Positions 22,150-23,487 of a stretch of 23,487 bases of DNA are shown here, piece after piece; within the stretch, counting starts at the first letter, position 1, and every line of letters starts with the position of its first letter. This DNA comes from Candidatus Pelagibacterales bacterium (GTDB taxonomy: Bacteria; Pseudomonadota; Alphaproteobacteria; Pelagibacterales; AG-422-B15): the NCBI GenBank assembly GCA_016777745.1, contig JADHQX010000006.1, positions 1-23,487 on the forward strand. The letters are read 5' to 3'. The notes beneath the pieces were generated by a model. It was not told the DNA's origin. It was given only the letters and a program-made list of their open reading frames with translations, and ran no database searches. Position numbers and translations under genes: made by a program.

Positions 22150-23487
22150 TTAGTTTTGATACTTTCTAACGTCATCTAAGTTTCCAGAAATTGCTGCTGC
22201 TGCTGCCATTCCAGGACTTACTAAATGTGTTCTTCCACCTCTACCTTGTCTTCCTTCAAAGTTTCTGTTTGAAGTTGAGGCACATCTTTCTTCTGGCTTT
22301 AACTTATCTGCATTCATGGCAAGACACATTGAACAACCTGGTTCTCTCCATTCAAAACCTGAAGCTATAAATATTTTATCTAAGCCTTCCTGCTCTGCTT
22401 GCTCTTTAACCAAACCTGAGCCTGGAACAACCATTGCATGAACATGGGACGCCTTCTTTTTATCTTTTAATATTTTTGCAGCTTCTCTTAAGTCTTCAAT
22501 TCTACCGTTAGTACAACTTCCTATAAAAACTGTGTCAATTTTAATGTCTGTAGCTAATGTATCGGCTTTTAAACCCATATATTTTAAAGATCTTATTATA
22601 GAACTCTTTTTATCTTCATCTTTTTCATTTTCAGGATTTGGTACTTTACCATCAATAGTGATTACATCTTGTGGAGAAGTTCCCCAGGTAATCATTGGTA
22701 AAATATCTTCTGCTTCTAAATTAATTTCTTTATCAAATTTAGCTCCATCATCAGTTTTTAAACTTTCCCAATATTTCATAGCCTTATCCCAATTTTCATT
22801 TTTTGGAGACATCGGTTTACCCTTTAAATATTCAAATATTTTTTCATCTGGAGCAATTAATCCTGCTCTTGCTCCTCCCTCAATAGTCATATTACAAATT
22901 GTCATTCGTTGTTCTACACTTAAAGATGAGATCAGGCTGCCAGCATACTCTATAACCGACCCTGTTCCTCCTGCAGTTCCAATCTGTCCTATAATTTGTA
23001 AGATTACATCTTTAGAGGTAACACCAATAGGAAGTTTTCCATTAACATTAATTCTAAAATTCTTTGCTTTTTTTTGAACCAATGTTTGCGTTGCTAGGAC
23101 ATGCTCTACTTCCGAGGTACCAATTCCAAATGCCAGAGCACCAAATGCACCATGTGTTGCTGTGTGACTGTCTCCACAAACAATTACTGTTCCAGGTTGT
23201 GTAAAGCCTTGTTCTGGTCCAATGATATGAACAATTCCTTGTCTCTTGTCATCCATTCCCAAATATTGAACTCCAAATTCTTTACAATTATTCTCTAAAG
23301 TATCCACTTGAATTTTAGATTCTGCATCTGCTATTCCTTTAGATCTATCAGTAGTTGGAACATTATGATCTGCAACTGCTAGTGTTAAACTGGGTTGTCT
23401 AACTTTTCTATTAGAATTTCTTAATCCTTCAAAAGCTTGTGGACTTGTCACTTCATGTACTAAATGTCGATCAACAAATAATAATGC
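22150..23487 (-). CDS. leuC: 3-isopropylmalate dehydratase large subunit, partial (5' end beyond right edge)
   Basis: The reading frame stays open to the window edge and encodes the conserved LeuC segment [20 protein letters not shown] across it, so the in-frame GTG at 23451 is internal and the true start lies outside; only some 25 residues should be missing. It is an aconitase-family [4Fe-4S] enzyme. The cluster ligands are visible as the Cys in FIGSCTNGR and the two Cys in [11 protein letters not shown]. Other family signatures are [28 protein letters not shown] and the C-terminal [19 protein letters not shown]. It works with LeuD, encoded directly downstream, in the second step of leucine biosynthesis. 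Confidence 0.97.
   Translation of the reverse strand, partial: ALLFVDRHLVHEVTSPQAFEGLRNSNRKVRQPSLTLAVADHNVPTTDRSKGIADAESKIQVDTLENNCKEFGVQYLGMDDKRQGIVHIIGPEQGFTQPGTVIVCGDSHTATHGAFGALAFGIGTSEVEHVLATQTLVQKKAKNFRINVNGKLPIGVTSKDVILQIIGQIGTAGGTGSVIEYAGSLISSLSVEQRMTICNMTIEGGARAGLIAPDEKIFEYLKGKPMSPKNENWDKAMKYWESLKTDDGAKFDKEINLEAEDILPMITWGTSPQDVITIDGKVPNPENEKDEDKKSSIIRSLKYMGLKADTLATDIKIDTVFIGSCTNGRIEDLREAAKILKDKKKASHVHAMVVPGSGLVKEQAEQEGLDKIFIASGFEWREPGCSMCLAMNADKLKPEERCASTSNRNFEGRQGRGGRTHLVSPGMAAAAAISGNLDDVRKYQN

Noticed and set aside
22149..22175. ATG 22175 as leuD start
   Set aside because: It overlaps leuC by 26 bp and adds residues before the normal LeuD N-terminus; ATG 22148 follows the leuC stop directly.
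22532..23077. A 181-codon open frame on the plus strand
   Set aside because: It is antisense to leuC, whose conserved aconitase-family motifs are unmistakable; the plus-strand product has no recognisable domain.
22150..23451. leuC beginning at the GTG at 23451
   Set aside because: The frame continues to the window edge and encodes the conserved [12 protein letters not shown] segment, so that GTG is an internal Val codon.
1..23487. CRISPR arrays, tRNA or rRNA genes, insertion sequences, phage genes, riboswitches
   Set aside because: No direct-repeat arrays, cloverleaf-like sequences, transposase or integrase frames or recognisable riboswitch cores were seen by eye; a covariance-model scan was not possible.

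Overview
The window looks like a piece of a streamlined, AT-rich marine alphaproteobacterial chromosome, SAR11/Pelagibacterales-like or a neighbouring clade. G+C is roughly one third by eye. Genes are packed end to end, with many 0-5 bp gaps or short overlaps and few Shine-Dalgarno sites. I see no regulator gene, RNA gene, insertion sequence, phage gene or CRISPR array, and no gene-free stretch longer than 300 bp. The protein families (a DmdA-like demethylase, DmdC-type acyl-CoA dehydrogenase, oligopeptide-type ABC importer and GcvT paralogues) are typical of heterotrophs living on small organosulfur, betaine and amino-acid-like compounds. Taxonomy is inferred from composition and gene families only.

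Layout. (1) 1-4766, minus strand: a beta-oxidation-type cluster transcribed as hydroxyacyl-CoA dehydrogenase/enoyl-CoA hydratase, acyl-CoA dehydrogenase, then AMP-dependent acyl-CoA ligase (cut by the left edge), all translationally coupled. (2) 4799-5647, plus: an EamA/DMT transporter. (3) 5657-11126, minus: a complete family-5 (dipeptide/oligopeptide-type) ABC importer, in transcription order binding protein, two permeases and a two-domain fused ATPase, with a strong RNA hairpin after the binding-protein gene. (4) 11127-11274: a divergent control region with a perfect 10-bp palindrome over the -35 of a TATAAT promoter. (5) 11275-12501, plus: a GcvT-fold protein; 12496-13221, minus: a solute-binding-protein fold without a signal peptide. 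(6) 13284-20387, plus: a seven-gene operon of peptidase E-like protein, FMN 2-hydroxyacid oxidase, ThDP enzyme, transthyretin/5-hydroxyisourate-hydrolase-like protein, DmdA-like demethylase, thiolase and class IV aminotransferase. (7) 20444 to the right edge, minus: leuC (cut by the edge), leuD and leuB of leucine biosynthesis.

How the genes may work together. Three enzymes of the central operon act around 2-oxo acids: the oxidase would make one from a 2-hydroxyacid, the ThDP enzyme would cleave or decarboxylate it, and the aminotransferase could interconvert it with an amino acid. The DmdA-like protein would move a methyl group to tetrahydrofolate. The acyl-CoA ligase, dehydrogenase and hydratase cluster could process a released acid, as DmdB, DmdC and a crotonase do after DMSP demethylation. 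No described pathway that I know of combines a 2-hydroxyacid oxidase, a ThDP enzyme, a transthyretin-like protein with an altered C-terminus and a DmdA-like demethylase, so this operon is the best candidate for a new catabolic system. Its substrate cannot be read from the sequence.
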